DNA of 64,000 nt. Origin: a bacterium. Its GTDB lineage: Bacteria > Elusimicrobiota > Elusimicrobia > UBA1565 > UBA9628. Positions 17,860-27,138 of the stretch are shown here, in pieces. The stretch spans positions 514,808 to 578,807 of the forward strand of contig JAKAQO010000001.1 of the NCBI GenBank assembly GCA_021822495.1, read 5' to 3'. Position 1 is the stretch's first letter; every line of letters starts with the position of its first letter. The notes below the pieces were generated by a model. The model searched no databases. It was not told where the DNA came from and saw only the letters and a list, made by a program, of their open reading frames with translations. The position numbers and the translations under genes were made by a program.

Positions 17860-18840
17860 GTGCCGGGTGATTTGAAGTCGTTAAACGATTCCCCTTTCAT
17901 TGAAGTCCCCTTTGAGGTTCAAAAACCCCAGGATGATCTTCGCCTGGACCTTTTTCTCGCGTTGCGCCTAAAAAACTATTCCCGCGCCCGCGTTCAGGAG
18001 ATCATTCAAGAAGGCCGCGTGTTTGTTCATGGACGATTAGCCAAGGCTTCTCTTCGGGTGCGCTCAGGAAACACGGTCCTCATTCGGTATCCAAAAAAGA
18101 TAGAGCCTGAATGCCCTTTCAAGTCTCTCCCTATTCTTTATGAGGACGAGGATTTAGTCGCGGTCAATAAGCCCGCAGGGCTCTTAAGCCATCCCAGCGA
18201 TAAATCCGTCAAAAATACGGCGACCGAGATTTTAAAACAGCAATTTCCCACGCTTAAACTTCGTCCCGTTCACCGCCTCGACAGGGAAACCAGCGGCGTT
18301 TTTCTTTTGGAAAAATCAAGCGAAATGGCCAAATCCCTTGGAGAAATATTTTCCCATCATCAACTCAAAAAAGAGTATCACGCCATTGTGCTTGGAAAAT
18401 TTCCATGGAAAAAAAAGAGCGTCGAAGTTGCCATTGGCCGCGAAAATGCCGCCATTTACTCCCGGCAAACGACCGGAAAAGGCGCCTGGGCGAAAACAGA
18501 ATTTGAGCTTTTAGATTCAGACTCGACTTTTTCTCTTCTTGCCGCGCGTCCACAAACCGGGCGTCTGCATCAAATCCGCGTCCACCTGGCTTATTTAGGA
18601 TATCCCGTCGCGGGAGATAAACTCTACATCAATGGCGGCAAGGCTTATTTAAAGGCCGTTGAAAAAACCATCACGGATTCGGATTTAAAAGAATTGGGAG
18701 CGCCGAGACAAATGCTTCACGCTTTTGAGTTATCTCTTAAACATCCACGCACCCATCGCCCGCTGAATATTCGCGCCGATTGGCCGGAAGATTTTAAACG
18801 ATTTACTTCTTCTTTAAACCTGAAGTTTGTAATCCGCTAA
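17860..18840 (+). CDS. RluA-family 23S rRNA pseudouridine synthase
   Basis: The product is 326 residues from a GTG at 17860; no clear ribosome site is visible and a TTG at 17872 is an alternative. It has an S4 RNA-binding domain (LFLALRLKNYSRARVQEIIQEGRVFVHG) and the catalytic RluA domain with PVHRLDRETSGVFLLEKS, where the Asp is the nucleophile, and GRLHQIRVHLAYLGYPVAGD. It isomerises uridines in 23S rRNA. RluC and RluD targets cannot be told apart from sequence alone. Its last four bases overlap the end of the convergent small gene. Confidence 0.93.
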   Translation: MPGDLKSLNDSPFIEVPFEVQKPQDDLRLDLFLALRLKNYSRARVQEIIQEGRVFVHGRLAKASLRVRSGNTVLIRYPKKIEPECPFKSLPILYEDEDLVAVNKPAGLLSHPSDKSVKNTATEILKQQFPTLKLRPVHRLDRETSGVFLLEKSSEMAKSLGEIFSHHQLKKEYHAIVLGKFPWKKKSVEVAIGRENAAIYSRQTTGKGAWAKTEFELLDSDSTFSLLAARPQTGRLHQIRVHLAYLGYPVAGDKLYINGGKAYLKAVEKTITDSDLKELGAPRQMLHAFELSLKHPRTHRPLNIRADWPEDFKRFTSSLNLKFVIR

Positions 18841-19046
18841 TCCGCGCATCCGCCCTGACCGCGACAACACTGGGCTTTTCCGCAAGACGGCTCAAAATCG
18901 CCTCCAGAGGATTTGCCTTTCGCGGAAACGCCGGGAATGCGTTCAGAAAGCTGAATTACCTGACCCGATTTTTCGTCGTAAACATAGGTTCCGGCTTTGG
19001 TCTCTGAAATTTGAGATTTTGATGGTTTCTTTGTCGTGGTATTCAT
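18837..19046 (-). CDS. Small protein with Cys-rich C-terminus, function unknown
   Basis: The 69-residue product starts at an ATG with ribosome site GGGAGA. A lysine- and serine-rich N-terminus is followed by GTYVYDEKSGQVIQLSERIPG, a beta-rich segment I have seen in other short bacterial proteins without assigned function. The tail has four cysteines in the pattern SCGKAQCCRGQGGC, suggesting metal or Fe-S binding. It has no signal peptide. The gene stands alone, convergent with the pseudouridine synthase gene. Confidence 0.65.
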   Translation of the reverse strand: MNTTTKKPSKSQISETKAGTYVYDEKSGQVIQLSERIPGVSAKGKSSGGDFEPSCGKAQCCRGQGGCAD

Positions 19047-19184
19047 AAATATCTCCCAATCAACACCAACCTTATTTTACAAAACTGAACGTTCAACAGT
19101 GAAAGGGAAATAACCAGGTTTCAGCCCTGAGAACCAGTTTGTGCAATAGTTTTTAGGCTTTGCTAAAATATCCCAAAGGCCTCC

Positions 19185-20411
19185 TTGAAAAATAAGACTC
19201 TCTTCTCTCTTCCTTTAGAAAAAATTCTACCGCCGATGGTTCTCCAGTTTTTCATGAGCGGTGGTTATGCGCTTTCATTTCCGTATCTCGCCATCTACCT
19301 TAAAAAAGAGCGCCATATTCCCTTTTGGATTGTGGGAATTTTTTTAACGACCAGCCTTTTTCTCGCCGCGGCCGGACGTCTTTTTGGCGGCTCTTTTTCC
19401 GATAAATTCGGGCGTCGCCCGCTTTTAAGCTGGGGCATTGTCCTAAGAACGCTTTGCGTGTTTTCAATTGGGCTTTCCATCGCCTTTAAAGCGGCGTTTC
19501 CGGTCATTGTCTTGATCGATTTTATCGGGGCTCTCGCGGCCGGAAGTTTTAACGCGACCCTCATGACGTGGGTTTCCGATCATTTTGAGGAGGGCTTGCG
19601 CGTTAAAGCCTACAGCGCGATGAGAACCACCGCCAATCTGGGCTGGGCCGTGGGACCGGCCATTGCGGGGCTTGCGGTTGGAAATGGATATGCCCTTCTC
19701 TTTTTGGGAACCGCCGCCGTTTATTTTTTATGCGCTCTCGGAGTTCTTTTTTTTCTGAAAGAAAGCCATCCCTTAATTCTCAAGGGCGAAAAAGTAGATC
19801 ACCAAGTCTTTTCCTCAGCCTTCTCCATTTTGCGCCAGAAAAAATTATTCCATTTTTTTATTGGAACTTTTCTCATCGGCGCGGTCATGGGGCATCTCAT
19901 CGTTCCGATGTCTCTTTATGCCTCGGAAACTCTCGGAATTTCGCCTAAGGGAATTGGGCTTCTTTTTTCGCTCAACGGCGGCATGGTGGTTCTTTTTCAA
20001 GTGTGGCTGATTCATTCTCTCAGGCGCCGACGTCTTTCCCATATTCTCGTCTGGGGGGCTCTCGCCTATGCCGCGGGATACGCTTCTCTTGCCTGGGCGT
20101 TAGGCCTTAAATCCCTGGAACTTGCGGTCGCCGTTATCACTTTAGGAGAAATGGCCATTGCCCCTTCTTTATCAGCCTTGGCCTCTAATCTCAGTTCTCC
20201 CAAAGAAAGGGGCCGCGCCCTGGGCGCGACTGGTTTTTTTCATCAGATGGGCTACGCTTTAAGCCCCTTAATTGGAGGACTTGGCCTTCAGTTTTTCTCA
20301 AAATTTCACCCCTGCCCCTATTGGTTTTTTGTCGCCGGGGTGGCGGTTTTAGCGGCCTTGGCTTTTTACCAAATTCAGGAACCCCAAAGCGCTACGCCGC
20401 TTCATTCATAA
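19185..20411 (+). CDS. MFS transporter (12 membrane segments, DHA1-like)
   Basis: The 408-residue protein begins at a TTG (MKNKTLFSLPLEKILPPMV). It has about 12 hydrophobic segments and the MFS motif A between segments 2 and 3 (GGSFSDKFGRRPLLSWG), so it is a proton-driven carrier of the major facilitator superfamily, probably exporting small molecules. Substrate cannot be predicted. Its 3' end overlaps the convergent DUF302 gene by 20 bases. Confidence 0.88.
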   Translation: MKNKTLFSLPLEKILPPMVLQFFMSGGYALSFPYLAIYLKKERHIPFWIVGIFLTTSLFLAAAGRLFGGSFSDKFGRRPLLSWGIVLRTLCVFSIGLSIAFKAAFPVIVLIDFIGALAAGSFNATLMTWVSDHFEEGLRVKAYSAMRTTANLGWAVGPAIAGLAVGNGYALLFLGTAAVYFLCALGVLFFLKESHPLILKGEKVDHQVFSSAFSILRQKKLFHFFIGTFLIGAVMGHLIVPMSLYASETLGISPKGIGLLFSLNGGMVVLFQVWLIHSLRRRRLSHILVWGALAYAAGYASLAWALGLKSLELAVAVITLGEMAIAPSLSALASNLSSPKERGRALGATGFFHQMGYALSPLIGGLGLQFFSKFHPCPYWFFVAGVAVLAALAFYQIQEPQSATPLHS

Positions 20412-20772
20412 TCACGACAAGGGTTTTTTCCACATCCTCAGCGATTTTTTGAAGCTCGGGATTGGGAAACATCGCAAGAAGAGCCGTGGGCTTAATGGTC
20501 GAAAGAACCGTCTTTCCATCCTTTTTATAGACCGAAATGCGGCAGGGAAGAAGGGTTGAAATATCCATATTGCCTTCAAGAATTTTTTTGGCCTGTTTAG
20601 GATTACAAACCTCGAAAATAAGGCAATCTCTCTCAAAAGGAACGCCCTTTTCGTTCATTTTTGCTTTTAAATTATGAACCGTCAGAAGCCCAAATTGATG
20701 CCGGGCGGAAACCTCCCCCAGCGAATTTTCAATCTGAGAAACGCTTTTTTGGCTCTCTACTTGATAAAGCAT
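20392..20772 (-). CDS. DUF302 family protein
   Basis: The 126-residue product matches the DUF302 pattern: a ferredoxin-like alpha/beta fold with FGLLTVHNLKAKMNEKGVPF, CLIFEVCNPKQAKKILEGN and LLPCRISVYKKDGKTVLSTIKP. The family is widespread in sulfur-metabolising and metal-stressed bacteria; no biochemical role is known to me. The Cys of FEVCNP and the Cys of LLPCRI are conserved positions. It is the last gene of the TolC-RND-DUF2892-DUF302 operon, nine bases after the DUF2892 gene. Confidence 0.85.
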   Translation of the reverse strand: MLYQVESQKSVSQIENSLGEVSARHQFGLLTVHNLKAKMNEKGVPFERDCLIFEVCNPKQAKKILEGNMDISTLLPCRISVYKKDGKTVLSTIKPTALLAMFPNPELQKIAEDVEKTLVVIMNEAA

Positions 20773-20781
20773 AATTTCTCC

Positions 20782-20997
20782 CTAACAACATTTTTTTGAA
20801 GAATCTTTCGGATCTCCCAAGCCCACGCTCCTCAAAATATCCTCCATCAAACACCAGCGCGTGATGGAAGACTGGAGAAGATTAGCCCCGACAAAGGCGG
20901 TCAGCCACAAAAATTTAAGGCTCACCCAATAGGCCAAGGCAAGACTTATCAAAATAAAACTTCCCGCGATCATTCGTATTTTACGTTCCAAGCTCAT
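20782..20997 (-). CDS. DUF2892 small membrane protein
   Basis: I start at the second ATG (20997, MSLERKIRMI), which is six bases after the ribosome site AGGAGG; the first ATG at 21003 directly abuts it. The 71-residue product has two membrane helices (about 9-25 and 28-45) and ends with SLGDPKDSSKKCC, a paired-cysteine tail. It resembles DUF2892 (YgaP C-terminal domain-like) proteins, often linked to rhodanese or sulfur genes. It lies between the RND permease and DUF302 genes. Confidence 0.78.
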   Translation of the reverse strand: MSLERKIRMIAGSFILISLALAYWVSLKFLWLTAFVGANLLQSSITRWCLMEDILRSVGLGDPKDSSKKCC

Positions 20998-21018
20998 AAA
21001 CATCCTCCTTTTAATATA

Positions 21019-24000
21019 TCACTTCTCGTTTGCGCGACCGCGCATCAATAAATAATAAAGAATGGGCACCGTGGGAACGGATAGGAAAGCCGCCGCGACT
21101 CCCCCGGCCATCAAAGATAAAGCCAAACCCTGAAAGATAGGGTCAAACAAAATCACCACCGCGCCCAAAACGACGGCGGCGGCGGTCAGCAAAATGGGCC
21201 GAAAGCGAACAGCTCCGGCATCTATGACCGCTTCTTTAAGCGGCAGTCCTTGCTTTAATCTCAACTCGATAAAATCAACCAGGATAATTGAATTCCGGAC
21301 CACGATGCCGGCTCCGGCGATAAAGCCGATGACGGAAGTCGCGGTAAAAAAGGCGTGCATGAGCCAATGAGCCGGAATAATGCCGATGAGGCTCAGCGGG
21401 ATCGGAGTCATGATGATGAGGGGAACCAAGAAAGACTCAAACCAGCCAACAACCAAAATATAGATAAGGACCAAGACCAAGGCGAAGGCCAGCCCCAGAT
21501 CGCGAAAGACCTCGTAAGTGATTTGCCACTCCCCGTCCCATTTAAGCGCGTAATGCCGGGAATCGGGAGGCAAGGACGCGTAATACTCCTGAAGAGAAAT
21601 CCCCATTTCTTTTGCCGCATCTTGAACCGGTTTTTCCAGTTTCAAAATGGCGTAAACCGGACTCTCTTCGCCGCCCGCGACATCCGCAATCACATAACTC
21701 ACGTTTCGAAGATTCTTATGATAAATAGGCTCCTCCACTTTTCCGGAAACAGAACGCACTAATTTCCCCAGGGAAATCACCGTGCCGTTCCGGGATAAGA
21801 GAGGAATCTGGAAAAGAGAGCGCCCGTCTTTTCTTTCGGAAGAAGCGAGTCGAATCCGAATTTTGACGGGCTCTTTTTCGTTGGGAATATGCGCCAACCC
21901 CAGGGTTTCCCCGTGAAGCGCCATTCGAGCCAAGCGCGCGATTTCAGCGGGAATGATTCCGTTAAGGGTCGCTTTTTTGCGGCGAATGAGAATACGGTTA
22001 AGTTTTTTGTCTTGAACCGGAAAATAGCTGTCCACGTCTACGATCCCCTTTGTCTTTTTAAGAATTCCTTCAATCTTACGAGCGAGTTCGTCTCTTTTTT
22101 GGGGGTTAGGTCCGTAGAACTCAAAGACCAGGGTGGACAAAACTGGCGGCCCAGGCGGAACCTCGGCCACCTGAATCCGCGCCTGATAGCGATCGGCGAT
22201 GGGAAGCAAAAGGTTTCGAACTTCCTGGGCGATTTCGTGACTCGTCTTTTTGCGGTCTTTAAAATGGGTCAGTTTTACCGCGATATCGGCCCCATCCGGA
22301 GATTGTCTAAGGAAATAGTGCCGGACAAGTCCATTGAAATTATACGGAGCGGCCATGCCGACATAATCAGCAACGTCTTTAACCTCGGGAATCGTCTGCA
22401 AAGCCTTAGACATTTGAAGAGCGGCTTTTTGGGTTAATTCCAGCGAACTTCCCTCCGGCATATTGAGGATGACTTCAAATTCGTCTTTATTATCAAACGG
22501 AAGCATCTTGACGATCACTGATTTTGACGCGATTAAGTAGACCGCCCCAAAAAGAAGCGCTCCCACAATGAGCAAGAACCCGGCGGTATTAGTCCCTTTG
22601 TTTAAAATCCAGCCCATGATCTTGCGGTAAATTCGGTCTATCCAGGATTGAGAAACGGCATGTTCTTCTTCTCCAGGTTTCCAAAGTTGAAGAATATGGG
22701 AAAAAGCCCAGGGAGAGACGATAAAGGCGATCGCAATAGAAAAAAGCATCGCAAAAGACGCGCCGACCGGAATCGGGCGCATATAAGGACCCATCAGCCC
22801 CCGCACAAAAGCCATGGGCAACACGGCCGCGATCACTGCCCAAGTGGCCAATAAGGTAGGATTTCCCACCTCATCGGTCGCCTCCACCGACAACCGCCAG
22901 ATGGAACGGCCGTCTTTTAGCTGATAATGCCGGTGAATATTTTCGACCACGACAATCGCGTCATCCACCAGGATTCCGATAGAAAATATCAAGGCAAAGA
23001 GAGTGATGCGGTTGAGCGTATATCCCGCCAGGAAATAAACCAGAAGCGTTAAGGATAGTGTCACTGGAATCGCGATTAAAACGACCAAAGATTCCCGCAC
23101 GCCCAAGGTCAAGGCGATTAAGAGAGTGACCGCAATCGTGGCTAAGACCATGTGAAAAAGAAGCTCATCTGATTTCTCTTTAGCCGTTTTTCCATAATCT
23201 CTCATCACCGTCACCTGGGTTCCCTCCGGAAGAAGGTTTTTCCGAACCCGTTTAAGCCTTGAGAGAATTTTTTCGGCAACCACCGTCGCATTCGCGCCTT
23301 TTCTTTTAGAGATAGCCAAGGTCACCGCTGGATAGACGACATTTCCGCTTTCCGATTTGGGAAAAAAAAGAAGTTCTTTTTCCGGGTGGGAAGGCCCGTC
23401 AACAATTCGAGACACATCTCCTAATAAAATAGGACGTCCCCCGGACACGCCCACGACTATCCGCTTAAGGTCCAAAGAAGAGCGAATCAAAGAATCGGCA
23501 TCCACGGTCGTATTTTCACTTGTTCCATTATAATGCCCTGCCGGAACGCGGAGGTTTGAGCCTTCGATGATCCCCGCTAAATCCAGCGGGGTCAACCGAT
23601 GTTTTTTTAAGGCCTTCACATCAAAATGAACGGCTAAGCGCCGTCTTTCTCCGCCGATAATTTTAATTTGGGAAATATCCGTAATGGAACTAAACTCTCG
23701 CCGCAAGGCGGCGGCGGCGCGGCGAAGGGCGTAACCGTCTAAGTTTTTTCCCCAAAGGGTTAAAACCAGAATTGGAACATCGTCAATAGAACGAGGCTTG
23801 ATGATCGGTTTTCCCGCGCCGGGCGGCAAGAGATTTTCGTTAGAAAAAGTTTTTGTATAGAGCAAGGTCATCGCCTTTTGAAAAGGCGTTCCCACCTTAA
23901 AGCGCACGATAAACATCGCCTCATTGGGCTCGGCGGTTGAATAAATGTATTCCACGCCCGGAATTTCCCATAATTTTCTTTCCCCAACATTGATGATGCG

Positions 24001-24213
24001 CTCTTCCACTTCGCGAGGGCTGGCTCCGGGAAAAGGAACGAAAACGTCAAACACAGGAACTTTGATTTGAGGGTCTTCTTCCCGCGGAAGTTTTAAGACG
24101 GCCAGGGCCCCAAGAAGAAGCGAGGTAAAAATCACCAGGACCGTCAATTTTGATTGGATAAAGGTTTGAGCAATTTTTCCGGCAAGGCCGAGGTTTTCTG
24201 ATTCGTGTTTCAT
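21019..24213 (-). CDS. RND-family efflux permease
   Basis: The 1064-residue protein is a full-length RND pump with 12 membrane segments and two large periplasmic loops. The proton-relay pair is present in segment 4 (GILVDDAIVVVENI), and both halves contain the expected docking and porter domains. It exports substrates using the proton gradient. It follows the TolC gene with a four-base overlap, but no periplasmic adaptor (HlyD/AcrA type) is encoded nearby, although such pumps normally need one. Substrate class is uncertain; DUF302 and DUF2892 neighbours hint at sulfur or metal stress. Confidence 0.93.
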   Translation of the reverse strand: MKHESENLGLAGKIAQTFIQSKLTVLVIFTSLLLGALAVLKLPREEDPQIKVPVFDVFVPFPGASPREVEERIINVGERKLWEIPGVEYIYSTAEPNEAMFIVRFKVGTPFQKAMTLLYTKTFSNENLLPPGAGKPIIKPRSIDDVPILVLTLWGKNLDGYALRRAAAALRREFSSITDISQIKIIGGERRRLAVHFDVKALKKHRLTPLDLAGIIEGSNLRVPAGHYNGTSENTTVDADSLIRSSLDLKRIVVGVSGGRPILLGDVSRIVDGPSHPEKELLFFPKSESGNVVYPAVTLAISKRKGANATVVAEKILSRLKRVRKNLLPEGTQVTVMRDYGKTAKEKSDELLFHMVLATIAVTLLIALTLGVRESLVVLIAIPVTLSLTLLVYFLAGYTLNRITLFALIFSIGILVDDAIVVVENIHRHYQLKDGRSIWRLSVEATDEVGNPTLLATWAVIAAVLPMAFVRGLMGPYMRPIPVGASFAMLFSIAIAFIVSPWAFSHILQLWKPGEEEHAVSQSWIDRIYRKIMGWILNKGTNTAGFLLIVGALLFGAVYLIASKSVIVKMLPFDNKDEFEVILNMPEGSSLELTQKAALQMSKALQTIPEVKDVADYVGMAAPYNFNGLVRHYFLRQSPDGADIAVKLTHFKDRKKTSHEIAQEVRNLLLPIADRYQARIQVAEVPPGPPVLSTLVFEFYGPNPQKRDELARKIEGILKKTKGIVDVDSYFPVQDKKLNRILIRRKKATLNGIIPAEIARLARMALHGETLGLAHIPNEKEPVKIRIRLASSERKDGRSLFQIPLLSRNGTVISLGKLVRSVSGKVEEPIYHKNLRNVSYVIADVAGGEESPVYAILKLEKPVQDAAKEMGISLQEYYASLPPDSRHYALKWDGEWQITYEVFRDLGLAFALVLVLIYILVVGWFESFLVPLIIMTPIPLSLIGIIPAHWLMHAFFTATSVIGFIAGAGIVVRNSIILVDFIELRLKQGLPLKEAVIDAGAVRFRPILLTAAAVVLGAVVILFDPIFQGLALSLMAGGVAAAFLSVPTVPILYYLLMRGRANEK

Positions 24214-25583
24214 TTATTTTCCGTCTCCAGGCGCCGTTCAATTTCTTCAATTCCGGAGGCTTTGAGATCTCCCACCGAAAGAAGGATACGGGCATATCCC
24301 GCATGAACTCCAAAAGAATCTTGAAGAAGAGCTTTTTGGGCCAACGTTTCCCCTTCTTCCGCCCGCAAGGCTTCGACGATACTTTGTCTTCCTTCGCGAT
24401 AAAGCGGCCCCACCAACTTCAAGGCCTTTTGTGCCCGCTTTAGGGTTTGAGTTAAAACCGGCAAGGCCAAGGCCGCGCCTTGATAGCCTTCAAAAGTCTC
24501 AATGACCTGGGCATGAATTTTTCGCTCAAGGCTTTTTTCCTGGGAAGAAGCTTCCTGAACTTTAGCCAAAGCGACGGATTTCCGGGCAAAATAAGAAGGA
24601 TCGGCAATAGGAAACTGCGCGGCAAGACCCATCATTTTGTCCGAGGCCAGGGGCCCGGCGCCGCTGGTGTTACTGTCTAATGTCGCAAAAGCCTGAACCT
24701 GGGGAAGGAGACTCATTTTTTCTTTCTGATGCAAAACCTCCGCAATCGAACGCCCTAAGCGCGCGCCTTGAAGCTCCGGGCGATGATTCAAGGCCTCTTC
24801 AAAAAGTTGAATCGGGTTTTCAACGACGTAGACCGTAGGCGTTAATTCTCCTTTTAAATCCCAATTTTCTTGATCGGTGGCCATGAGATTCATCAACTGC
24901 CAGCGCGCTTCTTCAAGGAGCTTCTGGGATTGAATAAGCCGCGCCTCAAGGCCTCCTTCAATGGCCTCTGCCGCGTAAAAATCAGAACCCAAAATTAAGC
25001 CCTTGTTTTTGAGGCTTTTGGAATCTGCTATCTTTTTTTCGGAAGATTTGACGCGAAGAGAGAGTTCTTTCAACATCTGCCGATCCAGAAGAATTTGAAG
25101 ATAACCCTCAACCGCTTCAAAGCGCAGGTTTTGTGCCAAGGCCTCTTTTTGTCTTTGACTAAGTTTGAGTCCCAATTTCCCAGCCCGTTTCATGCTTTCA
25201 ATTTGAAAACCGCTAAAGACCGGAACGCTGAGCTGAAGGGCCGTGTCAATATTATTGACATAGCCCGGATAATTCAAAGCTCCCAGATTAAAGTCCTGCG
25301 CGGTAAAAGCGCGTTGATTAAGAAGAGAACCGAAGGCATAGACCGGATCATTTCCCCGGGTCATTAAGCTCGTGGCGCTCAGATTAGGAAGGTCCTGGGC
25401 TTTCGCTTCGTTTTCAGAACCCCGAGCCGCCGCGATTTTGGCGTTGGCGCCTTCAAGCTCCGGGCTCGCTTTCAAAACCGCCTGAACGACCGCGGGGAGA
25501 TTGAGAACTTCGGTTTCTCCCGCGCGAACATAAACGCTCGTCAGTAAAGAGAACAAAAACAAAATCACTTTTTTATTTCGCAT
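24210..25583 (-). CDS. TolC-family outer-membrane efflux channel
   Basis: The 457-residue product has a signal peptide (MRNKKVILFLFSLLTSVYVRAGE) and two OEP repeats rich in long amphipathic helices. It forms the trimeric outer-membrane exit duct for the RND pump encoded directly downstream (four-base overlap). It is the first gene of the operon that continues with RND permease, DUF2892 and DUF302. Confidence 0.9.
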   Translation of the reverse strand: MRNKKVILFLFSLLTSVYVRAGETEVLNLPAVVQAVLKASPELEGANAKIAAARGSENEAKAQDLPNLSATSLMTRGNDPVYAFGSLLNQRAFTAQDFNLGALNYPGYVNNIDTALQLSVPVFSGFQIESMKRAGKLGLKLSQRQKEALAQNLRFEAVEGYLQILLDRQMLKELSLRVKSSEKKIADSKSLKNKGLILGSDFYAAEAIEGGLEARLIQSQKLLEEARWQLMNLMATDQENWDLKGELTPTVYVVENPIQLFEEALNHRPELQGARLGRSIAEVLHQKEKMSLLPQVQAFATLDSNTSGAGPLASDKMMGLAAQFPIADPSYFARKSVALAKVQEASSQEKSLERKIHAQVIETFEGYQGAALALPVLTQTLKRAQKALKLVGPLYREGRQSIVEALRAEEGETLAQKALLQDSFGVHAGYARILLSVGDLKASGIEEIERRLETENK

Positions 25584-25668
25584 GAACCTTAAAATCCTCC
25601 GTGTTTATTAGATGTAAAAACGGAAAAAAGGATTCAGGCCAAAAACAAGAAGCGATATTCTTTAGAAA

Positions 25669-27012
25669 TCACTTATTGGGGCGAATTAAATCCATCATAT
25701 CCGTAGACGCCAAAAATTCAAATGTTCGTCCTGACCTAGTGTAAGTCAATAGCTTTTTCTCAACTAAACCAAACAGGTCGTTGCGAGCGGTCTGATAAGA
25801 TACCTGGTGAGTTCGCTGGTGAGCATAGATGGTATAGATTCTGTTCGCTTTTTTTAATGCATCCAGCAACAGCTCTTTTTGCCTACTATTGAGTCCTTTC
25901 ACGTTTCGCAACAAAACCGCTGATTGACGAATTTCACTCTGCTTATTGGCGATATATTTTCGAACCTCCTGCAATGCAAGGTCTATAGCCTGCAGATTGA
26001 ACATAATAAAATACGTCACGTCATTATTGCCGCGCTCTGAGTAAAGATAGGCTCTCTTATACTGTCCGGCGGCTCGAAGAACCATTCGAGAAAGAGAAAT
26101 GAACTCAAAAAGCCAATACCCCTTCCTTAACAAATACCAGTAGAATACGGCCCGCGCGGTCCGCCCATTGCCATCTATATACGGATGGTCATATCCAATC
26201 CAGAAATGGAGAAGGATGGCTTTTATAACTGGATGGATAAACGGGCTTGCATCTACGTCATTGGCAAATGCCAGAAATTTTTCCATTCTTTCGGGCAGTT
26301 CTTTCCCTTTTGGAGGTCGATGTAGGATATTTTGGTCGGCGTCATAAACATTGATGTCATCATCTTCAGGGCTTTTCCGAAATCTGCCCGACTCCGACGG
26401 ATCGTCTAAAGTTCCCTCCGTCAAAATAGCATGAAGCTCGTGCAAAATATCCAATGTCATCGGCGAATCTTTAAGCATTCGCAACCGCTCCATGGCGCGA
26501 TAGTTATTGAGGATCATTCTCTCGGATTTATCCTCCGGGGAGCGTCCAGTCCGCAACATTTCTTTTGCAACTCGTCTTGTTGTTGCCGCGCCCTCAATCT
26601 GACTTGAGGCAATAGCCTCTTCCATCAGAGAACTCGCAATATAGCGATCTCTTGCCTGAGTTGACGGCGACCCATCGTCAACAAGCAGTTGGCCGGGAGC
26701 GTTTCTATCAATCTGGTAAAGCAGTTCCTGCGCCGAATCCGGCAACCAATATGAAAATGGCTTGCCGGAGATATCTAACAAGGAAATGCTATTGCGTTTC
26801 CCAATAGCGGCAATCTCGCGAAAAGCCCAGGCCATTTCTGGCGTAACTCCTTCCGGCATTGGCCAATATTTCAGCTTATCCCAATATGGGTAGTGTTTTA
26901 GGATTTTATTCAATAATGCCTGCGTGGCGGGCAATTCAATCGCCTTCATTAGAGCTTCGGGATTTTTTTTTAAGACTTCACTCAAATTGGGCGGTTCTTG
27001 CGGTATTTTCAT
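25669..27012 (-). CDS. Fic-domain protein with inhibitory helix and C-terminal winged helix
   Basis: The 447-residue protein has the Fic active site HPYIDGNGRTAR beginning at His276 (consensus HPFx[D/E]GNGR), so it can probably transfer AMP from ATP to a protein hydroxyl. The inhibitory motif SxxxEG is present in the N-terminal part (Ser136, Glu140, Gly141), the class II arrangement in which the helix blocks ATP binding. The C-terminal 80 residues (RNDLFGLVEKKLLTYTRSGR) look like a winged helix, as in Fic proteins that act on DNA-linked targets. Ribosome site AGGAG precedes the ATG. Its promoter is covered by two palindromes. Confidence 0.9.
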   Translation of the reverse strand: MKIPQEPPNLSEVLKKNPEALMKAIELPATQALLNKILKHYPYWDKLKYWPMPEGVTPEMAWAFREIAAIGKRNSISLLDISGKPFSYWLPDSAQELLYQIDRNAPGQLLVDDGSPSTQARDRYIASSLMEEAIASSQIEGAATTRRVAKEMLRTGRSPEDKSERMILNNYRAMERLRMLKDSPMTLDILHELHAILTEGTLDDPSESGRFRKSPEDDDINVYDADQNILHRPPKGKELPERMEKFLAFANDVDASPFIHPVIKAILLHFWIGYDHPYIDGNGRTARAVFYWYLLRKGYWLFEFISLSRMVLRAAGQYKRAYLYSERGNNDVTYFIMFNLQAIDLALQEVRKYIANKQSEIRQSAVLLRNVKGLNSRQKELLLDALKKANRIYTIYAHQRTHQVSYQTARNDLFGLVEKKLLTYTRSGRTFEFLASTDMMDLIRPNK

Positions 27013-27025
27013 CTCAAAACTCCTA

Positions 27026-27096
27026 TGTTATCCTAATTTATTATAGATTAGGATAACATAAAACTTCAATATCCTAATTTATTATAAATTAGGATA
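27026..27096 (-). promoter_or_regulatory. Fic promoter with twin palindromic operators
   Basis: Site 1 (27026-27058) is TGTTATCCTAAT, nine bases, ATTAGGATAACA, a perfect inverted repeat. Site 2 (27070-27096) has the core TATCCTAAT, nine bases, ATTAGGATA. The cores are 41 bases apart, about four helical turns. On the minus strand a -10 TATAAT (27040-27045) lies inside site 1, and a -35 like TTGAAG (27064-27069) abuts site 2 with an 18-base spacer, so occupancy would repress the Fic gene. Confidence 0.8.
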
Positions 27097-27138
27097 CATT
27101 AGGAATTACAATGTCGCTCTAGGATACGACCACCTCTT

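Noticed and set aside
27026-27096. Twin inverted repeats as ends of an insertion element
   Set aside because: No transposase or target duplication is nearby, and the repeats overlap a good promoter, so operators fit better.
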